A DNA stretch of 10,896 bases from Simkania sp. Its GTDB lineage: Bacteria; Chlamydiota; Chlamydiia; Chlamydiales; Simkaniaceae. This document shows positions 1 through 6,396 of the stretch, piece by piece. The DNA is taken from NCBI GenBank assembly GCA_028279205.1, contig JANQSR010000104.1, positions 1 through 10,896 on the forward strand, read 5' to 3'. The translations under genes and the position numbers were made by a program. Under the pieces are notes generated by a model. The model saw only the letters and a list, made by a program, of their open reading frames with translations, had not been told where the DNA came from and made no database searches. The stretch's first letter is position 1. Each line of letters opens with the position of its first letter.

Positions 1-2
1 CG

Positions 3-350
3 ACCGACATCTATGACTTAGTAAAGCCTTATGTCAGTCACATGAGAGAAAGTGGTCGAGACTTAGATGAATTCCCCCTCTCTAGCTTCTTCTTTTGTAA
101 CGAAGAGGGTGAAACGTTGTTTTCAATGGTAGAAGAGTCTCTATCTGTCAAAAAGAAGAAAGAATCGGGTATCTCAAAATATTTTTTTTTGGTTGCATGT
201 CTAACTACTAAGATGGAGCCTCCTAAGAAGAGAGGGTATAAAACTCAAGGGGCACACGATCGATGGTCTCATCACTCGTCCCATAAAATTCATAGATATC
301 TCCAGAAGCGCATGTATCAGGTTGCAAAACTGATGCCGCTGTGTGTTTGA
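3..350 (+). CDS. 3' end of an unrecognised protein gene (5' end outside window)
   Basis: The frame is open from the window edge and reads TDIYDLVKPYVSHMRES, then an acidic stretch, FFFCNEEGETLFSMVEE and a KKKK patch, which looks like a genuine soluble protein terminus. I do not recognise the family. The first internal Met is at 42, but the frame is open upstream of it, so the gene probably starts outside the window. In the frame as sequenced it runs to a TGA at 348-350 and overlaps the convergent minus-strand gene by about 128 bases. The overlapping part (after about 215) has a basic, His-rich composition that looks like antisense noise. A T9 tract at 182-190 lies just before this change. Loss of one T would end the gene at 202-204, and gain of one T would end it at 209-211, both before the neighbour. 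The natural C-terminus may therefore be near 205 rather than 350. Confidence 0.5.
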   Translation, partial: TDIYDLVKPYVSHMRESGRDLDEFPLSSFFFCNEEGETLFSMVEESLSVKKKKESGISKYFFLVACLTTKMEPPKKRGYKTQGAHDRWSHHSSHKIHRYLQKRMYQVAKLMPLCV

Positions 351-1101
351 AACCTTTGGGGAGAAGCTCTGCTGCAACGCGCGCAAAAACTGTCTGTATG
401 TGGAGGGGAGCTGTCTTGACGAGCAATAGTTCTCCCTCTCTGACTTTGCGCACTCCGCTCCGATTATAAATCTGCATTAGGTTGAGAAACTTTCGGATTT
501 TAGCGCAGGGCCTTTTCAAGGCTTTTGCAATTGTTGGAATCATCAATTCGATCGATCGATCGTAATAAAGGTTTCCAGGTTCTAGAGGAAGGTGTGCAAT
601 GAGACTCTCTTCCCATCTTTCAAGCTTTAAATCGGAATAATCACCTTTCTTCCCGAGGGATAAGAGTGGTTCTCCCTGCCTATTTTTTTTGCCAAACATT
701 TTGTAGATGTCGTAAGGCTCGCGTACACGCCTACTTTGAGCTGCTGCAAATAGCTTCCCAACGAATGTTCCTATTTCAAGACATTCTAAAAGCATGGTGC
801 CAGTTGGACTTAAGGCTAAAAATTCAAGTTCAATTTCAGCTGTATGAAAAACAGGAGATAGGTTGATCTTTTTTGTCTCAGTTTGAACGCCCAACTGAGC
901 GAATGTGCTCTTTAAATTAAAAAAAATTTCGTTTTGAGAAAGGGAAAAACCGAGAAAGCACGGAGAGATCTTTTCAATCAAAAGAGTAGAAGTTAGAGGT
1001 TTTTGAAAACCCCTTTGAAGGGTGACTATTTTCCCGTCAGGAGTGACTAGATCGGGATGTTTCGAAGAGGGATGGGTGACCATCGCGAGTCTGTAATCCA
1101 A
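223..1101 (-). CDS. Conserved-looking hypothetical protein, main ORF of a probably frameshifted gene
   Basis: This is a 292-codon ORF with coherent protein composition, no membrane segment and no signal peptide. I do not recognise the family. Visible landmarks are SSKHPDLVTPDGKIVTLQRG near the N-terminus, a basic KRPCAKIRKFL segment around residue 195-205, and VLQPDTCASGDIYEFYG near the C-terminus. The ORF opens with TTG at 1099-1101, only one codon after an in-frame TAA. Neither this TTG nor the ATG at 1081-1083 has a Shine-Dalgarno sequence. That is unlike the neighbouring genes and suggests the ORF is the 3' part of a longer gene. One extra T near 1099-1102 would join it to an upstream open stretch (ELIDEIIVQDHRSS and onward), and two further one-base changes would reach the well-initiated ATG at 1425-1427. 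It may be a decaying gene, a recoded gene or a local sequence error. It ends with TAG at 223-225, convergent with the plus-strand gene at the window start. Confidence 0.65.
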   Translation of the reverse strand: MDYRLAMVTHPSSKHPDLVTPDGKIVTLQRGFQKPLTSTLLIEKISPCFLGFSLSQNEIFFNLKSTFAQLGVQTETKKINLSPVFHTAEIELEFLALSPTGTMLLECLEIGTFVGKLFAAAQSRRVREPYDIYKMFGKKNRQGEPLLSLGKKGDYSDLKLERWEESLIAHLPLEPGNLYYDRSIELMIPTIAKALKRPCAKIRKFLNLMQIYNRSGVRKVREGELLLVKTAPLHIQTVFARVAAELLPKGFKHTAASVLQPDTCASGDIYEFYGTSDETIDRVPLEFYTLSS

Positions 1102-1164
1102 GGTTTAATGGGTATAGATCCTATCGATGATCGGTGGTCTTGGACAATAATCTCATCAATTAGT

Positions 1165-1427
1165 TCAGCAGTCTATGCCTTTAAGCTCTGCAATGCTTGC
1201 TTGTTGCTTAACATCCTCCGCTTTTAGCTCTGCATACGCTTTTTTAGATCTTCTTTGAGCTCGCTAAACTCCGTTTGGAGCTCGTCACAAAAATTTAGAG
1301 GCTGATCTTCTTCCCCTATATAAAACATTTCACTTTGTAGAGATGGAACGCTTCCTGGCTGTCTATCCTCTGCTCTGAGGCTGTTGTAACCGTGAGAATT
1401 GGTGGCTACGGAACGTATGAGGGGCAT
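1165..1427 (-). pseudogene. 5' part of the frameshifted gene: well-initiated ORF with coiled-coil-like end
   Basis: The ATG at 1425-1427 has a good Shine-Dalgarno AAGGAG (1437-1442, minus) nine bases upstream and a promoter candidate at 1492-1520, so translation very probably starts here. The frame as sequenced gives 67 residues (MPLIRSVATNSHGYNS, then an acidic helical part, ending KKRMQS) and stops at 1224-1226. At the A6 run (plus-strand T 1240-1245), adding one A continues the heptad-like charged helix as AYAELKAEDVKQQASIAELK for 24 residues to a TGA at 1165-1167. Dropping one base there continues it again as AELIDEIIVQDHRSSIGSIP toward the 292-codon ORF downstream. The frames fit end to end, which favours one original gene of about 400 codons. 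If it is instead a separate small protein, it is 67 or about 87 residues long. Function is not recognised. Confidence 0.5.
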
Positions 1428-1491
1428 CTTTGAGAACTCCTTATTACAAATAAAAAAATTATGCTAACAGAGATGTTGCCAAAGATCAAGG

Positions 1492-1520
1492 ATATTACCT
1501 TCAGTGTAAAGTTTTGCCAA
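1492..1520 (-). promoter_or_regulatory. Sigma70-type promoter candidate for the 1427-223 gene
   Basis: Read on the minus strand: -35 TTGGCA (1515-1520), a 17-base spacer, then -10 TAATAT (1492-1497). It lies about 65 bases upstream of the ATG at 1427. A second, weaker pair closer to the gene (TTGATC, 17 bases, TAGCAT) is also present. Found by eye and not scored. Confidence 0.45.
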
Positions 1521-1547
1521 GTTTAAGCTGTAGATAGACCATTTTCT

Positions 1548-1577
1548 TTGAGGTTAAGAACTAATCTGTGGTAAAAT
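1548..1577 (+). promoter_or_regulatory. Promoter candidate for the MYG1-HIT-HEAT operon
   Basis: TTGAGG (1548-1553), an 18-base spacer and TAAAAT (1572-1577) match a sigma70-type promoter reasonably well. If used, the transcript has a leader of about 200 bases before the ATG at 1784. The leader contains a GACTAAA/TTTAGTC inverted repeat soon after the start point and no ORF with a credible start. Found by eye; a closer promoter cannot be excluded. Confidence 0.35.
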
Positions 1578-1783
1578 GCCCACTTGGAAAAAAAAGTTAG
1601 ACTAAAGGGTTGGTAAAGAGTTTCATTTAGTCCGCAGGAACTGAATTGTTTGGGTTGGAGCGATTAAAATGGGATAGCTTTAACCTTGTGTTCACGTTAG
1701 TATGAGACAAAAAGGGCGGGCTGCAACAAAGACTTAAACTTAAAGGGGGGTAAAATTTCGGCAACGCTCGGGAGGTTAGATCA

Positions 1784-2668
1784 ATGAAACCAGAGATTCA
1801 AAAAAAGAGCTTTGGTACACACAATGGAAGTTTTCACGCCGATGAGGTCACGGCTTGCGCTCTTCTCCTTTTATTTAATCAGATCGATTTTGGTCTGATT
1901 ATCCGTTCTCGTGACTTCAAAAAATTGTCTCACTGCGACTATCTTTGCGACGTTGGAGGGGTTTATAAGCCAGAAATTCGCCGTTTCGATCATCACCAGA
2001 AAGAGTACAAAGGGGATTTGAGTAGTGCTGGCATGATTCTTAAATACCTCAAAGATGAAGGGATCATTGAGAAGGTGTTATTCGACTATTTCAATCGCTC
2101 TCTCATTGTGGGAATCGATGCTATAGATAATGGAAGGGAGGAGAGTATACCAGGACACTGCAGCTTTTCTGGGGTGATCGCCAATTTTGTGCCAGTTCGA
2201 CACGATGTTGATGAGAAGGTCATGGATGAAGCTTTTTTTAAAGCTCTAGAGTTTACCTATGAGCATCTCAAAAGATTGCTTGAGAGATTTCACTATATTC
2301 AAGAGTGCAGGAAAGTTGTGGAAGAGGAGATGAAAAAAAGAGGGGAGGTGATGACCTTTTCTTTTTCTATGCCTTGGATGGAGTCCTTTTTCGACCTGGG
2401 CGGCGAAAATCACCCTGCCCTTTTCTTGATCATGCCCTCGGGCGGTCAATGGAAGCTAAGAGGAATCCCTCCCTCTTATGATGAAAAAATGCAGGTGAGA
2501 GTTCCCTTGCCCAAAGAATGGGCAGGGCTCAGTCAAGATCGGCTCAAATGTGTGACTGGTATTCCAGGTGCTGTGTTTTGCCATAAAGGGCGGTTCATCT
2601 CCATTTGGCACACGCGAGAGGATGCGCTTAAAGCACTTGAGATGATTTTACAAAAGGAAAAGCAATGA
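1784..2668 (+). CDS. MYG1/UPF0160-family DHH-type metal-dependent phosphoesterase (nuclease)
   Basis: This 294-residue protein belongs to the MYG1 (UPF0160) family, relatives of DHH phosphoesterases; eukaryotic MYG1 is a 3'-5' RNA exonuclease. The family metal-site motifs are in order: GTHNGSFHADE (11-21), DVGG (56-59), DHHQ (69-72), SSAG (80-83) and DAIDNG (112-117). The conserved C-terminal block PGAVFCHKGRF...WHTREDAL spans about 261-283. No signal peptide or membrane segment is seen, so it is cytoplasmic. The ATG has GGGAGG eight bases upstream. Its TGA overlaps the ATG of the HIT gene (ATGA, 2665-2668), so the two are probably translationally coupled. I recall Chlamydia placing a predicted metal-dependent hydrolase of this type beside a HIT hydrolase. 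Family assignment is firm; the bacterial substrate is not known to me. Confidence 0.9.
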   Translation: MKPEIQKKSFGTHNGSFHADEVTACALLLLFNQIDFGLIIRSRDFKKLSHCDYLCDVGGVYKPEIRRFDHHQKEYKGDLSSAGMILKYLKDEGIIEKVLFDYFNRSLIVGIDAIDNGREESIPGHCSFSGVIANFVPVRHDVDEKVMDEAFFKALEFTYEHLKRLLERFHYIQECRKVVEEEMKKRGEVMTFSFSMPWMESFFDLGGENHPALFLIMPSGGQWKLRGIPPSYDEKMQVRVPLPKEWAGLSQDRLKCVTGIPGAVFCHKGRFISIWHTREDALKALEMILQKEKQ

Positions 2669-3000
2669 GTACGATTTTTGGAAAGATTATCAGTGGAGAA
2701 ATTCCCTCTGTGAAGCTCTATGAGAATAGCCTAGTCTTGGCAATTAAAGACCTCTATCCAGTAGCGCCTGTCCATATTCTCATTATCCCTAAAAAAAAGT
2801 ACAAGAGTTTACAAGAAATTCCCGAGAAAGAGTTGTCGATCGTTACCGAAATTGTCTCAGTTGCCCAAAGAATAGCAAAAGAGATGGGAATTGGGGATAA
2901 CTACCGATTTTTGACAAATAACGGAAAGGAGGCAGGTCAGTCGATTTTTCATTTGCATTTTCATTTAATTGGTGGCAAGAAGTTAGGGTCTATGGCTTAA
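2665..3000 (+). CDS. hinT: HIT-family (HinT-like) purine nucleoside phosphoramidase/hydrolase
   Basis: This 111-residue protein has the full HIT fold of the HINT branch: N-terminal IFGKIISGEIPS, the beta-strand segment APVHILIIPKK, and the active-site triad motif HLHFHLIGG with His96, His98 and His100. By analogy with HINT1, His98 would be the nucleophile. HINT enzymes hydrolyse nucleoside phosphoramidates and acyl-adenylates such as lysyl-AMP; the substrate here is inferred. The start is the ATG embedded in the upstream stop, with AAAAGGA seven bases or so before it. Length is close to E. coli HinT (119), slightly short at the C-terminus. It is the second gene of the operon and is followed after 18 bases by the HEAT-repeat gene. 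Confidence 0.92.
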   Translation: MSTIFGKIISGEIPSVKLYENSLVLAIKDLYPVAPVHILIIPKKKYKSLQEIPEKELSIVTEIVSVAQRIAKEMGIGDNYRFLTNNGKEAGQSIFHLHFHLIGGKKLGSMA

Positions 3001-3002
3001 AG

Positions 3003-3009
3003 TAAGGAG
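3003..3009 (+). promoter_or_regulatory. Ribosome binding site that sets the GTG start of the HEAT gene
   Basis: TAAGGAG sits immediately after the HIT stop codon and nine bases before GTG 3019. It gives a start that preserves the basic N-terminus and signal peptide, so the non-ATG start is preferred. Confidence 0.6.
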
Positions 3010-3018
3010 CTTGGCTTC

Positions 3019-4770
3019 GTGCGATCAAGAACCGCCATTGGTTTTTTTGCCCTCTCTTTGACTCTCTGTGTGTTCTCCTTCTCCTCCTTGTTTGGGTCAC
3101 CCCAATTTTTAAATCCAGAAGGCAAGCTGAGAAGAATCCACTCTCACCTGTTGATGCGTGACTATCAGAGTGCCCTTGAAGAGTGCAAAGAGGGGTTACT
3201 TGTCTACCCGAAATCAGATTCACTTAAAAGAGCCTATGTTTGTGCGCTCGCCGAAGGGGGGAGAGAGGCGGAAGCGATTTTAAGATGGGAGGGTTGGGGG
3301 GAGAAAGAGGTCGCTCCGGATATTTTAGAGGGACTAGCTTGGGGGGTTTTACACCCCTTTGAAGATTCGCATCAATTCGATATGAGTATCGCCACCCTCT
3401 TAGGAGCTTTTTACACGCAGGATGTTCGCTCTGTCCAGATGCTCAAAAATTATATGTGCTCATCTGATGCTTTTCTGCGTGCAACAGCGGTTGGCCTCGC
3501 CTCCTACTATCAAGATGAGGTTTTGATTGACCAAGTTAAACGCCTTTTTGAGTCGGAAAAAGTGCTTTATGTCCGTTTGGAGGTGATCAAAGCACTTGGT
3601 CTCATGCGCGTTTATGAGATGAAAGATTCCTTAAAAAGAATATTGAAAAACCCCTACAGTTGCGCTCAAGAAAAAGCGCGCGCTGCAAAGGCTCTTGTCG
3701 ATCTTTATGAAAGAATCGCTCCTGAAGAGCTTCTAGAGCTTGTCCAAAGCAAGCGCTCTGACCTGCGTTATCTTGCTTGCCAGCTGATTGCTCGCCTTGA
3801 CCTTTTAGACCAGATTCCTACCCTTTTTCTCCTTTTAGAAGATCCCGTGCCGAGTGTGCGTGTTGCCTCTCTAACTTCCTTGTACCTACTTGGATTAAAA
3901 AACATGTCGAGTCGCTCCCTTTTAAAGATTAAGGGGATGATCGAGGATCCTTACCCTGCTTTGTCGATCATGGCCTCTTGGATCTCTCTGAGTTTTGCCG
4001 AAGAAAAAGCACTCAAAGCGTTGAAAAAATGGGTAGATAAACCTGGTTGTCATTTCCGTAATTTGGCGGCTTTTGCCATTGGGAATGGAGCCGCAGAAAG
4101 AGCCTCCCTTCTCGCACGAGAGGTGATACAAACCTCGAGCGATCCTTTTGTCAAAGTGAATGTAGCTTTGGGGCTCATGCATCAACAAGCTGAGCGTGAC
4201 ATAGCCGCCTCAACACTTTACCAATTTTTGATGACTCAAAAAGGGAGAGTGATGTGGAAAGAGGAGGCTCTTTTTCGAGTGATTTCTCCATCAATGGCTC
4301 ATCACATTCCACAAATTCCTCAATACCCAACCCTTATCGATCAACTAGCACGCTTGGATGTTTTGAACTTTTTGGCTATTTTAGACTATCCAAAGGGCAA
4401 AGAGGCGATTAAAACCTTCCTCAAGCATGAGGTTTTTGGTGTCAGCTATGCCGCCTTAATGAGTTTTATTCGAGAGGGTGGGGAGGAAGCTTTGAGTATT
4501 CTCCGTCAGCTTCTAAAGGAGGAAGATCAGAAGGTGAGCGTTCGAGCAGCCCTTGCTTTGGCTCTTTTTTGTAAAGATTTAGAGGCAATAGAGGTGTTAG
4601 AGCAGGCCTACCCTTCGGTGGATCGGGAGACGAAGATGAATATTCTAGAAGCGATTGGCCACATTGGAAACCAAAAGTCGGTTCCTTTTCTTTTTAATCT
4701 GCTCAAAGAGCCCCACTACGCACTGAGAGTAAGGGCTGCTTCCGCTCTGATCCAATCTCTTTACCATTAA
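3019..4770 (+). CDS. Secreted HEAT-repeat protein (GTG start)
   Basis: This 583-residue protein begins with a GTG (3019-3021), supported by Shine-Dalgarno TAAGGAG (3003-3009) nine bases upstream. The N-terminus has a basic start (MRSR), a hydrophobic core at about 6-26 and a small-residue end (SLFGS), consistent with a Sec signal peptide; no lipobox is seen. Residues 31-80 resemble a TPR-like helical pair (DYQSALEECKEGLLVYPKS). From about 120 to the end the sequence is a chain of HEAT/armadillo-like helical hairpins with recurring DPxPSVRVAAxxxL patterns, for example EDPVPSVRVASLTSLYLLG and the last one, LLKEPHYALRVRAASALIQS. Such solenoids act as protein-binding scaffolds, here predicted in the periplasm or outside the cell. 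There is no catalytic motif. It is the third gene of the MYG1-HIT operon, and its stop overlaps the convergent sufE stop. Confidence 0.85.
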   Translation: MRSRTAIGFFALSLTLCVFSFSSLFGSPQFLNPEGKLRRIHSHLLMRDYQSALEECKEGLLVYPKSDSLKRAYVCALAEGGREAEAILRWEGWGEKEVAPDILEGLAWGVLHPFEDSHQFDMSIATLLGAFYTQDVRSVQMLKNYMCSSDAFLRATAVGLASYYQDEVLIDQVKRLFESEKVLYVRLEVIKALGLMRVYEMKDSLKRILKNPYSCAQEKARAAKALVDLYERIAPEELLELVQSKRSDLRYLACQLIARLDLLDQIPTLFLLLEDPVPSVRVASLTSLYLLGLKNMSSRSLLKIKGMIEDPYPALSIMASWISLSFAEEKALKALKKWVDKPGCHFRNLAAFAIGNGAAERASLLAREVIQTSSDPFVKVNVALGLMHQQAERDIAASTLYQFLMTQKGRVMWKEEALFRVISPSMAHHIPQIPQYPTLIDQLARLDVLNFLAILDYPKGKEAIKTFLKHEVFGVSYAALMSFIREGGEEALSILRQLLKEEDQKVSVRAALALALFCKDLEAIEVLEQAYPSVDRETKMNILEAIGHIGNQKSVPFLFNLLKEPHYALRVRAASALIQSLYH

Positions 4771-5216
4771 ATCGTCTGCATCGCTTTGATTGCATCTTGC
4801 TGCATGTGCAAGTAGAGACTGCTGAGCCCGTTTGCACGCCCTGGTGAAAGATAGCTTGCAAAATTTAGCTCTTTTAAAACGGTGGGAGGGCATTTGATCA
4901 CTGTCTCGGGAGACTCTCCCTCATAGATCGCAATCAGAAGTGATGCAAGTCCAGCCGAGATCAACGCGTCAGATTGAGCTAAAAAATGCATTTTCTTTCC
5001 CTCTACCCTACTTCTCAAATAGAGCGAGCTTTGACACCCTTTGACGAGATGTTCTTCGTTTAGGAACTCTTTTGGATAATCTTTAAGAGATCGCCCGAAT
5101 TCAATCAATTTTGAATACCGCTCCTCTACCGTGCGCAATGTGCAAAATAGGGAGCGGAGTCTGTTTTGATTTTCCAAACAACTAGCCCATTCCATAATGA
5201 GAGTAATTCTAAACAA
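4767..5216 (-). CDS. sufE: SufE, cysteine desulfurase sulfur acceptor
   Basis: The protein matches the SufE family, which accepts persulfide sulfur from the cysteine desulfurase SufS for Fe-S cluster assembly in the cytoplasm. The acceptor cysteine is in HLVKGCQSSLYL (Cys61 counting from the TTG), matching the LVKGCQSQ motif of E. coli SufE. The C-terminal signature FASYLSPGRANGLSSLY carries the conserved Arg (127). The longest ORF opens at TTG 5214-5216 (149 residues). The ATG at 5193-5195 gives 142 residues, closer to the usual 138-140, and is my preferred start. Neither has a clear Shine-Dalgarno, so it may be translated after the Inc-like gene, whose stop lies 11 or 32 bases upstream. No sufS, sufB/C/D or iscU homologue is in the window. 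The TAA shares bases with the TAA of the convergent HEAT gene. Confidence 0.92.
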   Translation of the reverse strand: MFRITLIMEWASCLENQNRLRSLFCTLRTVEERYSKLIEFGRSLKDYPKEFLNEEHLVKGCQSSLYLRSRVEGKKMHFLAQSDALISAGLASLLIAIYEGESPETVIKCPPTVLKELNFASYLSPGRANGLSSLYLHMQQDAIKAMQTI

Positions 5217-5227
5217 AAGGGATTGAA

Positions 5228-6178
5228 TTAAGCAACCTTGAGGAGAGTGCGAACGTTAAAAATTCCCTTAGCAAGCTCTTGAATAGAGAGACTCATCAGC
5301 TCTTTCTTAGAAAGAGGTTGGCGTCGCTTTCCATCCTCATCAGAGAAGTAATAAGAGGGCTCCCCCCCCTCTTGCCAAATTGCAGATTCGTAGCAGTTGT
5401 AGTGGGATCGCTGGCCAAAAGTTTCAAAAGGGGTTGCCCCTTCTTCCCCTTCAGTGCTTTTCTCGATGATATAGAGGTTATAGGCTGCTGCCACCTTACA
5501 GGAAAGGTATACTTCCTCTTCTATCCTGTGCTTTTTCTCGCTTAAATTAAGCAGGTCGATCCTGAGCTCTCTTTGTTTAGCGTCGCTGGGGTAATAAGCT
5601 CGAATTTCATTTTTCATATCTTGAATCTGCTTTTCTAAATCCTCTATTTGCCCTCCTATTTCATGGGCGAGATCAGACCAATATTCGAACTTAGCGATAG
5701 GATAGAGAAGGGGTGAGGTTTTTTCCTCTTTGCTCCTCTCTAAATCACGAGAGAGAGACTCAACCTGGAAGGAATCAAAGCCAAATTTTTGCAGTTTTTC
5801 AGCAAAATCTGCTTCTTTCAATTTTTTTGTTGCATATTCATCCACTTTTTTAGCTATCTCAAAATAGTGTTTAGATAGTTCGGAATATTTCTCATGTTCT
5901 TTTTGGTAGGAGAGATAAACTTTTTCATAACTCCATTTGGAAAAATACCCATGGAAAAACAGGTTAGCGGGAGCGACCGCTGGAAAATAAATAGCTGTTA
6001 AGACAAGAGCCACCAGATTAGCTATAGACAGAGAAAGAAAGATGAGTTTTGCTTTGATGGTTGCCTTTAAAGCGGCGTTTTTGTAAGATTTTGCGTCTTG
6101 TGAAGGATGAACCGACACATAATGGTTTAGAATTTCTTGATTAATCTCTGTTCGATTGACGTTAGGTATAGCGCTCAT
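5228..6178 (-). CDS. Inc-like membrane/coiled-coil protein of unknown function
   Basis: This 316-residue protein starts at ATG 6176-6178. An N-terminal region of about 44 polar residues has no cleavable signal. It is followed by one long bilobed hydrophobic block at about 45-79 (LIFLSLSIANLVALVLTAIY, a break at PAVAP, then NLFFHGYF), then long charged helices at about 83-235 that look coiled-coil (QIEDLEKQIQDMKNEI), and a soluble C-terminal tail with Tyr/Cys-rich HYNCYESAIW. A bilobed hydrophobic hairpin with both ends soluble is the hallmark of chlamydial inclusion membrane (Inc) proteins, which are type III secreted; that is an inference, not a sequence match. An ordinary inner-membrane protein is the alternative. 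No Shine-Dalgarno is seen in the AT-rich leader. It lies upstream of sufE on the same strand with a short gap, so the two may be co-transcribed. Confidence 0.7.
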   Translation of the reverse strand: MSAIPNVNRTEINQEILNHYVSVHPSQDAKSYKNAALKATIKAKLIFLSLSIANLVALVLTAIYFPAVAPANLFFHGYFSKWSYEKVYLSYQKEHEKYSELSKHYFEIAKKVDEYATKKLKEADFAEKLQKFGFDSFQVESLSRDLERSKEEKTSPLLYPIAKFEYWSDLAHEIGGQIEDLEKQIQDMKNEIRAYYPSDAKQRELRIDLLNLSEKKHRIEEEVYLSCKVAAAYNLYIIEKSTEGEEGATPFETFGQRSHYNCYESAIWQEGGEPSYYFSDEDGKRRQPLSKKELMSLSIQELAKGIFNVRTLLKVA

Positions 6179-6257
6179 AAATTAGTAGATGAATTTTTTT
6201 TAATTTACTCTTATTTTAACATTTTTATAAGAAAAAAGAAACTAAACTCTGTTTTTT

Positions 6258-6279
6258 AATAAAACCCGAAGGTTTTATT
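6258..6279. other. Stable hairpin: 9-bp perfect inverted repeat, cUUCGg loop on the minus-strand RNA
   Basis: AATAAAACC (6258-6266), CGAA loop, GGTTTTATT (6271-6279). In minus-strand RNA the loop is UUCG closed by C-G, the classic extra-stable tetraloop. In plus-strand RNA the stem is followed by TCTCTTGTTG, a poor U tract. It could act as a leader hairpin for the Inc-like transcript or as a plus-strand terminator isolating infA. Its position between divergent genes makes a plain terminator role unusual. Confidence 0.5.
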
Positions 6280-6367
6280 TCTCTTGTTGTCGAGTTTTAA
6301 TCAAAGTTTTTGGTGGAAATTTTTAATTTAAAATTTTATCTAGATTATCCAAAGTTTGTTTCCTCTT

Positions 6368-6396
6368 TTGACTTAAATCAGGCTAAGACTTTATCT
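6368..6396 (+). promoter_or_regulatory. infA promoter
   Basis: TTGACT (6368-6373), a 17-base spacer and TTATCT (6391-6396) form a near-consensus sigma70-type promoter. Its predicted start point, around 6403, leaves a leader of about 18 bases with Shine-Dalgarno AAGGAG before ATG 6421. Confidence 0.6.

Larger units (their letters stand above)
1428..1783. other. 356-base divergent intergenic region, no gene seen
   Basis: The region separates the minus-strand frameshifted gene from the plus-strand operon at 1784. It contains the two promoter candidates and the Shine-Dalgarno GGGAGG (1770-1775) of the downstream gene. I looked for a tRNA, a small RNA with terminator, a riboswitch-like core and decayed ORFs and found nothing convincing. 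The longest open stretches in 1620-1783 are about 20 codons without a start. Confidence 0.6.

Noticed and set aside
666..866. 66-codon plus-strand ORF inside the minus-strand gene
   Set aside because: It is a shadow of the 292-codon ORF, with no ribosome site or promoter.
1600..1783. tRNA, structured RNA or CRISPR-like repeats in the 1428-1783 gap
   Set aside because: No cloverleaf, no regularly spaced repeats and no recognisable RNA core were found by eye.
3040..3090. Lipoprotein signal in the HEAT protein around LSLTLC
   Set aside because: The residues before the Cys do not fit a lipobox (Leu at -1), and the hydrophobic core continues past it.
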